The notes beneath the pieces are model-generated. The model was not told the DNA's origin. It ran no database searches and saw nothing but the letters and a program-made list of their open reading frames with translations. This document shows, piece after piece, positions 23,573 to 31,022 of a DNA stretch of 32,798 nt. The translations under genes and the position numbers were made by a program. Source of the stretch: a virus; the IMG/VR virus record IMGVR_UViG_3300021964_006504, positions 1-32,798 of that record. One strand, written 5' to 3'. How positions within the stretch are numbered: position 1 is the stretch's first letter; each line of letters begins with the position of its first letter.

Positions 23573-24385
23573 ATGAATCCTAAGTGGTTATATATGGATG
23601 GAAAAGAACACACCAGCCGTATTGATAGATTTCATAACACAGATCGAGAAGATATTTTCCAGAAAAATCTGATCAATAATAGGGATTTGTTAGAGGAAAA
23701 TGGTTGGCTTCCGCTTCCCCCAGATGAGAGGTGTGTGGGTGACAGATTTCTCTATAATCCTGAAAATCCAGGATTGAATGATTGGATAGAATTGTCATAT
23801 CAGATAAACTCTCATGGGTTTCGTGGTATTGAGATGCCTACAGAAAAAAAACCTCGTAGTGTGATTGCGATTGGTTGTTCTACTACATTTGGCGTCGGTA
23901 TGCCAGTTGGTCAAATATGGCCAACACTCGTTGGTAATACATTAAGACAGAGATGTTATAATCTTGGTATCTGTGCAGGTTCTCATGACTCTGCCTTTCG
24001 TGTCTTGCTCTCATGGTTGCCAAAAATTAGACCTTCTCATGTATTTTTTTTAGAACCTCCAGGAGTTAGATATGAAACTCAAACTAACAGTATGGGATTT
24101 TGTTTGTCATCTATCCACGCTCCAAATCCAGTTGCTATGAGGTTTGAGACTGAAGGTGAATGGATAATATCGAGAGAAAAAACAATGCGAGCGATTAAGT
24201 CGCTTTGTGATCAGTTTGAAACTCCATTTTACCATACGCATCAAGACAATGATGATGAATTTTTTACAGTATTTGACAACCACGATCTTGCTAGGGATCT
24301 GATGCATGCTGGTCGAAAGCGTCATATTTTTTGGGCTATGAAATTCTTAAAAATGGCTGGGCATGAGTGGGAATTTAAAACTTGA
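23573..24385 (+). CDS. SGNH-like protein (second), GCS in place of GDS
   Basis: The 270-residue protein has the SGNH arrangement IAIGCSTTFGVGM with S103, NLGICAGSHDS (block II), EPPGVR (block III position) and D242-x-x-H245 (RDLMHAG). The usual Asp of GDS is C102, and the block III Asn is replaced by Pro-Pro, so the oxyanion hole is altered and activity is uncertain. It shares YQINSHGFRG with the first copy (NKQGFR). AGGAAATAGA precedes ATG. Its stop overlaps the TTG start of the third radical SAM gene, so an acyl hydrolase/transferase-like and a radical SAM protein are made together. Confidence 0.6.
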   Translation: MNPKWLYMDGKEHTSRIDRFHNTDREDIFQKNLINNRDLLEENGWLPLPPDERCVGDRFLYNPENPGLNDWIELSYQINSHGFRGIEMPTEKKPRSVIAIGCSTTFGVGMPVGQIWPTLVGNTLRQRCYNLGICAGSHDSAFRVLLSWLPKIRPSHVFFLEPPGVRYETQTNSMGFCLSSIHAPNPVAMRFETEGEWIISREKTMRAIKSLCDQFETPFYHTHQDNDDEFFTVFDNHDLARDLMHAGRKRHIFWAMKFLKMAGHEWEFKT

Positions 24386-25929
24386 GTGATGCGCTTTTAT
24401 TTGGCGGCACGTTTGAATTTAATACTGGTGTCCCATCTGTCCGTAGAAGTGCAGGGACACACCGCATTGCCACATTCATGAGAAAATATGGCTATGATGT
24501 AGAAGTCTTTGATTTCTTGATGTCATGGTCATTGGATGAATTGAAATCATTAGTTAAAAGTCGTGTGAACGACGATACCGAAGTGATAGGATTCGGCGGC
24601 ACATTCAATATCAACTTCCCCATAGTATGTGAGTTTGTAGATTGGATCAAAGAGAACTATCCTAATATCAAGACTGTGGCTGGCAGTCAATCATTCCAAA
24701 CAATACATCAATTGAATGTAGATTACCACGTTGTAGGGTTCGCTGAAAAAGCGATGATAGAGATATTACGGGGAAATGTTAAATATGTGGACAGACCGTG
24801 GAATGAAGAGGGTGATTATCGTCGTGTAATTGAAGCACTACATGAATATCCATCCTTTCCAATGGACGAACTTTCGATCGAATATGAGGACAGAGACTTC
24901 CTAGATCCTAATGAATCTCTGACGATGGAGTGTGCGAGGGGTTGCATCTTCAAATGTAAGTTCTGCACATTCCCAATCTTGGGTGTTCGAGACGACCACA
25001 CTAGGTCAGCTGTCGACTTCGAGAAAAACTTAAAAACTAATTTCGATCTCTGGGGAATTACAAAATACTCGATCGCTGATGAGACATTCAATGATTACAC
25101 TGAGAAGGTAATTAAGTATGCCGATGTGGTCGAGAAGTTAGACTTCGAACCGCATTTTCATGGCTATATCAGAGCAGACCTTCTCGCAGCGAGACCAGAC
25201 GACATTGAGCATTTAGCCCGTATGCGTTATAATGGTCACTTCTATGGAATTGAGTCTTTCAACCATGCATCAGCGAAGTCTATCGGTAAAGGAATGGATC
25301 CAGATAAGCTGAAAGAGACTATCCTGTATACAAAAGAGTATATGAAAAAGCATACGGGGTTTTATAAGGGTCTGATCAGTCTCATTATTGGGTTGCCGCA
25401 CGAAACTGAGGAGACGATAGACAGCACATGGGGATGGATTAAAAACAATTGGCAGGGAGAGTCGTTGACGATTAATCCACTGTTGATACCTCGAGAGGGA
25501 ACTACGATTAACACTTCAGTCTTCTCTCGCGACTATAAGAATTATGGATACACAGAAAATACATGGGATAATATCTACATTGATAAAGATGATAGGATTG
25601 AATCTCTGTATAAAGATGATAATATCTCGACGGAGATCAAGAATTATATTAGGATGTTATCAACAGGTGTCGCTAACGATTATTTCTCCATACCATGGGA
25701 GAATGATTCATACAATGCATGGGAGGCAATCGTTAAGGCTTCTCATATGTATGCTGACAATCACTGGCAGTTTGGTCCAAACCCCTATAAATTCTATGAG
25801 TGGTTCGTCGCTGGATATTCACTTAATGATATGATGCAGTCATTTAAAGAGATAGGTTCTTTCTCACCTTCCCTTGACATTTTGGAAAAATTCATATATG
25901 ATTATAAAATAAAGAAACTGGAGTTATGA
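24382..25929 (+). CDS. B12-binding-type radical SAM protein, paralogue 3
   Basis: The 515-residue protein follows paralogues 1 and 2 in order: a Rossmann-like N-terminal domain (THRIATFMRKYGYDVEVFDF, TVAGSQS) without DxHxxG, cluster motif C188, C192, C195 (ARGCIFKCKFC), IADETFND, GHFYGIESF and IGLPHETEET. It starts at TTG 24382, overlapping the SGNH-like stop (TTGA); no in-frame ATG lies close by, and MSDALLFGG aligns with MHGILLGG of paralogue 1. Unlike paralogues 1 and 2, its sampled rows are not AT-rich (about 45-52% G+C). The reaction is unknown. A promoter for the next operon lies in its last 20 codons. Confidence 0.75.
   Translation: MSDALLFGGTFEFNTGVPSVRRSAGTHRIATFMRKYGYDVEVFDFLMSWSLDELKSLVKSRVNDDTEVIGFGGTFNINFPIVCEFVDWIKENYPNIKTVAGSQSFQTIHQLNVDYHVVGFAEKAMIEILRGNVKYVDRPWNEEGDYRRVIEALHEYPSFPMDELSIEYEDRDFLDPNESLTMECARGCIFKCKFCTFPILGVRDDHTRSAVDFEKNLKTNFDLWGITKYSIADETFNDYTEKVIKYADVVEKLDFEPHFHGYIRADLLAARPDDIEHLARMRYNGHFYGIESFNHASAKSIGKGMDPDKLKETILYTKEYMKKHTGFYKGLISLIIGLPHETEETIDSTWGWIKNNWQGESLTINPLLIPREGTTINTSVFSRDYKNYGYTENTWDNIYIDKDDRIESLYKDDNISTEIKNYIRMLSTGVANDYFSIPWENDSYNAWEAIVKASHMYADNHWQFGPNPYKFYEWFVAGYSLNDMMQSFKEIGSFSPSLDILEKFIYDYKIKKLEL
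25874..25902 (+). promoter_or_regulatory. Sigma70-type early promoter for the deaminase/hypermodification block
   Basis: TTGACA (25874-25879), 17 bases beginning TTTTGG, TATGAT (25897-25902; 5 of 6). It is inside the end of the radical SAM gene, 24 bases before ATG 25926, and shares the first spacer bases with the promoter at 18294. It may drive all genes to about 31570. Confidence 0.7.
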
Positions 25930-26348
25930 TGAACAAGTGGGATAAAGCACATATGAAGGCAGCTGAAGTGTATGCTCAGCTATCGTCAGCGAAACGACTA
26001 CAGGTGGGGGCAGTTATTGTAAAAGATAACCGCATCATCTCTATCGGATATAATGGTATGCCATCTGGGTGGACGAATGATTGTGAAATTACAGACGAGT
26101 TTGGTAATATGCCTGTAACTAAACCAGAAGTGTTACATGCTGAAACAAATGCCATCGCAAAGGTGGCTCGGTCTGGTGAAAGTTGTGAAGGTGCTACTCT
26201 CTACACCACACACTCACCTTGCCTTGATTGCGCGAAACTAATCTATCAAGCTGGCATCACTCGCGTGGTTTGGAAAAACCAATATAAAACTGATGTAGGA
26301 AACGTGTTTCTTGTGACTGCTGGTGTTGATGTGGGACATATAGAATGA
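25926..26348 (+). CDS. dCMP deaminase
   Basis: The 140-residue zinc enzyme turns dCMP into dUMP, feeding ThyX. The Zn ligands are H71 (VLHAETNA, with E73 as proton shuttle), C99 and C102 (SPCLDC). RLQVGAVIVKDNRIISIGYN and GMPSGWTNDCE are typical for phage dCMP deaminases such as T4 Cd. GGAG sits next to two ATGs (25926 and 25929); the second has the better spacing. It heads the operon that carries the hypermodification genes, which fits a need for extra dTTP. It ends in a 4-base overlap with the dehydrogenase-like gene. Confidence 0.85.
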   Translation: MMNKWDKAHMKAAEVYAQLSSAKRLQVGAVIVKDNRIISIGYNGMPSGWTNDCEITDEFGNMPVTKPEVLHAETNAIAKVARSGESCEGATLYTTHSPCLDCAKLIYQAGITRVVWKNQYKTDVGNVFLVTAGVDVGHIE

Positions 26349-27085
26349 AGATTACAATATTTGGTTATGGCTTTGTCGGCAAGGCACATGAGATGATGCT
26401 GAAAGAAAAGCATGATGTCACTGTAGTAGATCCAGCATTCAACAATAACACTATCGGCAAACCTAAAGCCGTAATTGTCGCGGTTTCTACGCCACAATCT
26501 ATTGATGGCTCATGTAACATGAATAATGTATTCAGTGTGTTGCGAGAGTGTCCGAAAGATATCCCGATCCTGATCAAAAGCACGATCTCATTAGAGGGTT
26601 GGCGACAGATAAAGGAGAGATTCCCAAAACTTAATATTACATTCAGCCCTGAGTTTCTCCGAGAAGCAACTGCATTTGAGGATTTCGCCAACGCTGAAGC
26701 ATTCTATTTCGGTGGTGGCGATGATGTTTTCTGGGCTTCTATCTTCTGGCAAGAGGGTCGTAAGATGTATAGTCGAGATCCCGAAGAACTAATCACAATG
26801 AAATATGCTGTGAATAGTTTTCTAGCAACAAAAGTTATTTTCTTCAATCAATTGTTTGACTTTTGTGAAGCAACTGGTGTAGAATATAAAAATGTTAAGA
26901 AATTAGTGGCTAGAGATCCACGCATTGGTGACAGCCATATGGTCGTTACAGATGAGCGTGGGTTCGGTGGTCACTGCTTCCCGAAAGATACATCAGCCTT
27001 GCTTGAAACATCTAAAAGATATAATTGTAATTTATCTCTCCTCCAAGAGGCAGTAAACTATAATAAGGTGATTCGTGATGATTGA
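26345..27085 (+). CDS. Shortened UDP-glucose/GDP-mannose dehydrogenase-like protein
   Basis: The 246-residue protein has the NAD-binding GYGFVGKA (residues 7-14), VSTPQS, KSTI, SPEFLREATAFEDF (101-114), central-domain K153 and N157 (TMKYAVNSFLATK) and the thiohemiacetal Cys211 in GFGGHCFPKD. These are the catalytic residues of nucleotide-sugar 6-dehydrogenases. The family is usually 390-450 residues; the C-terminal UDP-binding domain is absent with no sign of frameshift, so the short form seems natural. It may use an atypical substrate or work with a partner. A role in making a sugar acid for phage DNA or host-surface change is only a guess. Confidence 0.75.
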   Translation: MKITIFGYGFVGKAHEMMLKEKHDVTVVDPAFNNNTIGKPKAVIVAVSTPQSIDGSCNMNNVFSVLRECPKDIPILIKSTISLEGWRQIKERFPKLNITFSPEFLREATAFEDFANAEAFYFGGGDDVFWASIFWQEGRKMYSRDPEELITMKYAVNSFLATKVIFFNQLFDFCEATGVEYKNVKKLVARDPRIGDSHMVVTDERGFGGHCFPKDTSALLETSKRYNCNLSLLQEAVNYNKVIRDD

Positions 27086-27278
27086 GTATCGCACTTGGGA
27101 AAAGGTAGTGGCTCGTGCACTCGACTACTATATCGGCAGGACAGACGAGGATGAACCAAAAGTTCCTGTCTTAACTATGCAACAAGCGAAGAAAGGTTTG
27201 TATCTTCGTATGTTGTTACAATTTGTAAACTGGATAACCTGCTTCTTTATTATTGCAGGCGTTATCCGCCATTGGTAA
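27078..27278 (+). CDS. Small membrane protein
   Basis: This 66-residue protein has a soluble charged half (MIEYRTWEKVVARALDYYIG, then DEDEPKVPVLT) and a C-terminal membrane helix (residues about 46-64, FVNWITCFFIIAGVIRHW). ATG 27078 follows AAGGTG; GTG 27075 is another in-frame start. It overlaps the dehydrogenase-like gene by 8 bases and lies just before the dioxygenase gene. The function is unknown. Tail-anchored small phage proteins can act on host membranes. Confidence 0.55.
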   Translation: MIEYRTWEKVVARALDYYIGRTDEDEPKVPVLTMQQAKKGLYLRMLLQFVNWITCFFIIAGVIRHW

Positions 27279-27293
27279 TTGGGATGATTTATT

Positions 27294-28598
27294 ATGGTAA
27301 AAGAACTAACTATTGAAAAGCATGATTGTGAGAAACTCTTGGGGCAGTGGCTTGATGATTCCACTTATGACCAAGTAATCACATCAGACACAGACCTGTA
27401 TGCTCGGCGACTAATTGGTGAGAACAGTGAACATAATGTAATCTTCAAGTTTCGTAAGGGAGTTTTCTCCAAAGAGGAACAAGAGGGTGCATTCGAAGGT
27501 CTGGCTCCAGCTGCTATTGAGACACAAAATCGTGGTCTCGCTGCTGGTCCACGACAGGGTCAGAATGGTAAACGCGACTGGGTTACTCCTTTACAGGAGG
27601 ATATTCTGGACGCTATCTTTACTGCTCCTGACTCGACTCTTGATGAAAATTTCGATGCTATTGAGAACGCCATCGCTCGCCACAAGCCTGATGACGCTGG
27701 GCGTGGTCGTGTCTGGCTTCGAGATCGAATCAAGAAAACTGGTGTAGAATATTCTAAGTTCTTTGACCATTGGTTAGATACTGTGCGTCCGATGTCTGCT
27801 GTCGAGCGTAAAGCTGAAGCCAAAGAAATGGTTAAGACATATATCTCTGACACCTCATATGCAAACACAGTGAACTCTGGTATCGCTGGCTGGTTCGATC
27901 GTTATCCTCGCATCCCATACGGTCGTGCGACAGCTTATACCGAGAAGAATCCTGAATTGTTTGCTAAATCGTATCCGTATCTGCAGACACTGGCTCGTAA
28001 GTTCGAGGAATTGCTCCCTGAACGCTATGCCAAACAGAAAGCATTTACTGATGCGATTGATCCGAAGTATGTTGTTCCTGGAACACCATACACCACACTG
28101 ACTGTCAACCGAACATTCCGCACAGCTGCACATAGAGACGCTGGTGATTACACTGAAGGTTTCTCTAATATCAGCTGCATCTCTCCAGATGGCAAAAAGG
28201 GTTGGGATGGTTGTCTGTTTGTGTTACCTGAGTTCCGTATTGCTGTTGAGTTGCATCCTGGAGATTTGCTCCTCGTGAATAACCATGAAGGCATCCATGG
28301 CAATACGGAAATCATTGGTGACGATCCTATTCGTATTTCGATCGTTGCCTATGCTCGTGAGAAAATGGCTCTGCTTGGGTCATATGATTATGAGTCACAT
28401 CGTAAAGGGTTTGTCGATCATCGGCGACTCAACGAAGAACATCCCGAGTGGCGTCCTCTCTGGAATGGTGTATCACCAAATATGTGGGACACCACAGAAT
28501 GGTATGATTACCTGAGAGAACACGGTGGACAGGAAATGCTTGATACTTATCATCCCAAAGCATCAGCAGGTGTCGCCTCACTCGAGGATCTGTTCTAA
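27294..28598 (+). CDS. TET/JBP-family 2OG-Fe(II) dioxygenase (DNA base oxidation)
   Basis: The 434-residue protein has its catalytic core at residues about 260-360. It opens with TVNRTFRTAAHRDAGDYTEG, giving iron ligands H280 and D282; GGYL-like DGCLFVLPEFRIAVELHPGD follows, then H335 (NHEGIHGNT) and R347 (IRISIVAYARE) for 2-oxoglutarate. The TVNRxxRTAxHxDxGD...HGNT pattern is that of phage TET/JBP proteins, which hydroxylate 5-methylcytosine (TET) or thymine (JBP) in DNA. Residues 1-250 are an uncharacterised N-terminal region. No DNA methyltransferase is in the window, and dCMP deaminase plus ThyX are present, so thymine is my preferred substrate. It heads a string of modification genes with overlapping stops. 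Confidence 0.75.
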   Translation: MVKELTIEKHDCEKLLGQWLDDSTYDQVITSDTDLYARRLIGENSEHNVIFKFRKGVFSKEEQEGAFEGLAPAAIETQNRGLAAGPRQGQNGKRDWVTPLQEDILDAIFTAPDSTLDENFDAIENAIARHKPDDAGRGRVWLRDRIKKTGVEYSKFFDHWLDTVRPMSAVERKAEAKEMVKTYISDTSYANTVNSGIAGWFDRYPRIPYGRATAYTEKNPELFAKSYPYLQTLARKFEELLPERYAKQKAFTDAIDPKYVVPGTPYTTLTVNRTFRTAAHRDAGDYTEGFSNISCISPDGKKGWDGCLFVLPEFRIAVELHPGDLLLVNNHEGIHGNTEIIGDDPIRISIVAYAREKMALLGSYDYESHRKGFVDHRRLNEEHPEWRPLWNGVSPNMWDTTEWYDYLREHGGQEMLDTYHPKASAGVASLEDLF

Positions 28599-29236
28599 TG
28601 TGCGCAGTAATTGGTGCACTACTAAAATCTCCTACATCTGAACAACTCGATTTAGTGAGAAATGTCTTCCTTGAATCTCGTATTCGAGGTATGCATGCGA
28701 CTGGTTTATCGTATGCCAAAAATGGTAAGGTTGTCACTCTCAAAGAACCTGTTCCTGCTCCTGATTTCTCTCCTCTCTCAAATTTGGAGCAGATGGTGAA
28801 TGAGGATGGCAACCTTTACCTAATTGGACACTGTCGTTATTCGACCAGTGACCTGAGATACAATCAACCAATTCAAATAAACGATAAAGTCTCTGTCGTC
28901 CACAATGGTGTTATCTCACAGGAACTTCCCGAAAATTGGGAAAAGCTGTATGGTTATACGACCGAGACACATAATGATACTGAACTGATCAACCACACTC
29001 TTGATGCTGGTCTGAATCCTCTCAATGAATGGACAGACTCCTCAATGGCTGTCATCGAGTTACACTCTGACGGTTTCATGACTTGGTATCGAAATGGCAA
29101 GCGACCTTTATATAAGACAACGCTTGAAAATGGTTATATTATTACATCAACAAAGGACATTGCAAAACGTGCTGGAATCACTACTGAATCTGAGCGAGTC
29201 GAATGTGCAGGACGGGATCTCCAACCTGTCATTTGA
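28598..29236 (+). CDS. Stand-alone class II glutamine amidotransferase
   Basis: The 212-residue Ntn-hydrolase domain has catalytic Cys2 exposed after Met removal (MCAVIGALL), R80 (GHCRYST), N103-G104 (VVHNGVIS) and D127 (HNDTEL). These residues release ammonia from glutamine. In cells the domain is normally fused to a synthase (GlmS, PurF, AsnB); here no synthase follows, so ammonia would be passed to a separate protein of the same operon. This fits an amine-installing step on a DNA base, or the protein could be a glutamine-cleaving partner of the aGPT-Pplase-like protein. The ATG overlaps the dioxygenase stop by one base. Confidence 0.8.
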   Translation: MCAVIGALLKSPTSEQLDLVRNVFLESRIRGMHATGLSYAKNGKVVTLKEPVPAPDFSPLSNLEQMVNEDGNLYLIGHCRYSTSDLRYNQPIQINDKVSVVHNGVISQELPENWEKLYGYTTETHNDTELINHTLDAGLNPLNEWTDSSMAVIELHSDGFMTWYRNGKRPLYKTTLENGYIITSTKDIAKRAGITTESERVECAGRDLQPVI

Positions 29237-29729
29237 CGAATGGTCTGTGTTTTGTGAAGAACATAAAGCCACAGACAAATTCTTCTCTAAAATGAAGCGT
29301 GGAATCATTGACGACAAATGTCATGACTGTATCCGCGCATTTTACGAGGATGGTAAGATCTTGGGTGTTATTGCTACCAAGATGATGAAGAACTATGCTA
29401 ATCTGAAGTGGATCGTCACTATCCCAGACGCGAGGGGCAAAGGTGTGTTTCGCGCTCTGTGTGAGGACGCTGTTCATCGTGCGTATATGGCGAATCTAAA
29501 ACACTTCCGAGTATCAATCAATGCTCCTGCTCTGACTGCTTACCAGAAGGTGGGTTTTAAGACTTGGGGCATTCAAGCATCCGACACCTATCTGTCTATT
29601 GGACGCCTCGCTGGACCAAGTGTAAACGATCTCATCTGGGAATGGGATGATTATACAGAGAAAGAAGTCACTAAGAAAGGTATGGGTGGTTGCGTGAAAG
29701 ACTATTGGAAAGAGCCACGTGGATTATAG
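29205..29729 (+). CDS. GNAT-family acyltransferase
   Basis: The 174-residue protein has the acyl-CoA-binding motif IPDARGKGVFRALCEDAVHR (residues 73-92) and the end of the GNAT fold, N106...AYQKVGFKTWG. GNAT enzymes acylate amines. GTG 29205 is used because the GNAT domain is complete from there and the overlap with the amidotransferase is then 32 bases; an ATG at 29094 would add 37 residues wholly inside that gene. Placed after an amidotransferase and before an amine-transferase-like protein, it could acetylate an amine on the modified base. Its stop overlaps the GTG start of the next gene. Confidence 0.7.
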   Translation: MQDGISNLSFDEWSVFCEEHKATDKFFSKMKRGIIDDKCHDCIRAFYEDGKILGVIATKMMKNYANLKWIVTIPDARGKGVFRALCEDAVHRAYMANLKHFRVSINAPALTAYQKVGFKTWGIQASDTYLSIGRLAGPSVNDLIWEWDDYTEKEVTKKGMGGCVKDYWKEPRGL

Positions 29730-30732
29730 AGAACGCCAGAATCGTCGTGAAGCATTCAAGCGGTGGTATGCATGGTCGCTGAACTACGGTGACTGTGACC
29801 CTGCCATCTGGATGGCTAATTACATCAACGAACGCTATGAGCATAATGATGAGCAACGCCTCTGGTTCTCGTGGCTGTATGGCAATACATACTATCTCCC
29901 GACTTCGTGGGTGCTGATGAATGAGTTTCCTGATTTCGAGTTGGCTACATTCGATCGCATGGATGCTTGGAACACGGAGAACTATAAACGCCTTCGCTAT
30001 CAGACTGACACCAAGTGGAGCAAGGGACATCTGGCAGACATGTATGCCTCGTATGAGAAGTTCGTGGGCAAGGGAACGCAGCGTGAGAAGCTGGAGTCGT
30101 ATTTCGGAGACAACGAGGAACAGAACTTCGATAATCTCTGGGTGGCTCTGAAGGATGGTCTGTATAAGTTTGGTCGCTACTCGACTTGGTTTTATATGCA
30201 ACAGCTGAAGCATACAGCAGATATCCCCATGGAGTCAACCAGTCTGATGCTGAATGATTATTCTGGCTCACGCTCTCATCGCAATGGCTGGCTCTATGCT
30301 CTCGGCGAAGAGGATAAAGTGAATACAAGGCTGACTGCAGACGAGTATCAGAGACTGGAGGACAACGCTCGGTATCTGTTACAAGAGATGCGTATCGAAT
30401 ATCCACACCTCGCTGATCAGTTGGACTATTTCTCTATGGAGACGTGTCTCTGCTCCTTCAAGAAGCTGTTTCGAACGCATCATGGTCGATATCTGGGTTA
30501 CTATCTAGATCGCCAAGCTGAAGAGATTATGAAAGTCGAGCAGGATGGGTGGTCTGGTATCGAATGGGAAGTGTTATGGCAAGCCAGAGCAGAAACTTTA
30601 GACTTGACATTAGCGACAAAAACAGGTATAAACAAGAGTAAGTTTGATTCATTTCTAAAGACGGGACAGTTGGATCGTCTGGAGATGATGTATAGTGATG
30701 AACAAAATGTAGAGGGAGTTTTACCGCTATGA
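29719..30732 (+). CDS. aGPT-Pplase / amino acid:DNA transferase-like protein
   Basis: The 337-residue all-alpha protein matches my memory of the alpha-glutamyl/putrescinyl-thymine pyrophosphorylase superfamily. Its blocks are GNTYYLPTSWVLMNEFPDF (residues 55-73), RLRYQTDTKWSKG (91-103), FGRYSTWFYMQQL (151-163), LMLNDYSGSRSHRNGW (176-191) and ETCLCSFKKLF (241-251) with YLGYYLDRQAEE. The SGSRSHRNG block is the most telling. The family replaces the activated phosphate of a 5-phosphomethyl pyrimidine in DNA by an amino acid or polyamine. The start is GTG 29719, overlapping the GNAT stop. The neighbouring P-loop kinase would supply the activated base. The bound amine cannot be told from sequence. 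Confidence 0.65.
   Translation: MDYRERQNRREAFKRWYAWSLNYGDCDPAIWMANYINERYEHNDEQRLWFSWLYGNTYYLPTSWVLMNEFPDFELATFDRMDAWNTENYKRLRYQTDTKWSKGHLADMYASYEKFVGKGTQREKLESYFGDNEEQNFDNLWVALKDGLYKFGRYSTWFYMQQLKHTADIPMESTSLMLNDYSGSRSHRNGWLYALGEEDKVNTRLTADEYQRLEDNARYLLQEMRIEYPHLADQLDYFSMETCLCSFKKLFRTHHGRYLGYYLDRQAEEIMKVEQDGWSGIEWEVLWQARAETLDLTLATKTGINKSKFDSFLKTGQLDRLEMMYSDEQNVEGVLPL
30604..30632 (+). promoter_or_regulatory. Sigma70-type promoter inside the aGPT-Pplase-like gene
   Basis: TTGACA (30604-30609), 17 bases, TATAAA (30627-30632; 5 of 6). It lies about 100 bases before ATG 30729 and would serve the hypothetical and kinase genes. It overlaps coding sequence and may be chance, but the exact 17-base spacing matches the other promoters. 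Confidence 0.45.
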
Positions 30733-31022
30733 GTAGTAATATGGTTAAATTAATTTTTGGTGAGAAACACTATTGGTGTCGAGTGTGGAAAGATTTTTTA
30801 CCCGAAAACCAGTTCTATACGGAAAGAGGTTGGGCTAATAGCCCAGATTCCCCAAAGAGAAATGTCTGTATTAAGGCTTATAACACCCCAGTCTGGTGTG
30901 AGGAACAAGGCAAGATGATCACAGCATGTGGTGTAGAAAAATTTGATGACCAAGTTCGTCTTCATCATGGGTTGATTACAGAAATGCCTAAAAAACCATC
31001 ATTGGTCGGATTGTTTAAATGA
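30729..31022 (+). CDS. Unrecognised protein inside the hypermodification operon
   Basis: This 97-residue protein is soluble and basic with three Cys and several Trp: YWCRVWKDFLPENQFYTERG and VCIKAYNTPVWCEEQGK. It is joined to both neighbours by 4-base ATGA overlaps, so it is clearly part of the operon between the aGPT-Pplase-like gene and the kinase. I see no known domain; it could be a substrate-binding or accessory subunit of either enzyme. It is not a fragment of a neighbouring reading frame. Confidence 0.55.
   Translation: MSSNMVKLIFGEKHYWCRVWKDFLPENQFYTERGWANSPDSPKRNVCIKAYNTPVWCEEQGKMITACGVEKFDDQVRLHHGLITEMPKKPSLVGLFK

Noticed and set aside
29945-30406. 153-residue antisense open frame opposite the aGPT-Pplase-like gene
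   Set aside because: The plus-strand frame carries the conserved blocks; the antisense product is low-complexity with many Ser/His/Cys and no ribosome site.
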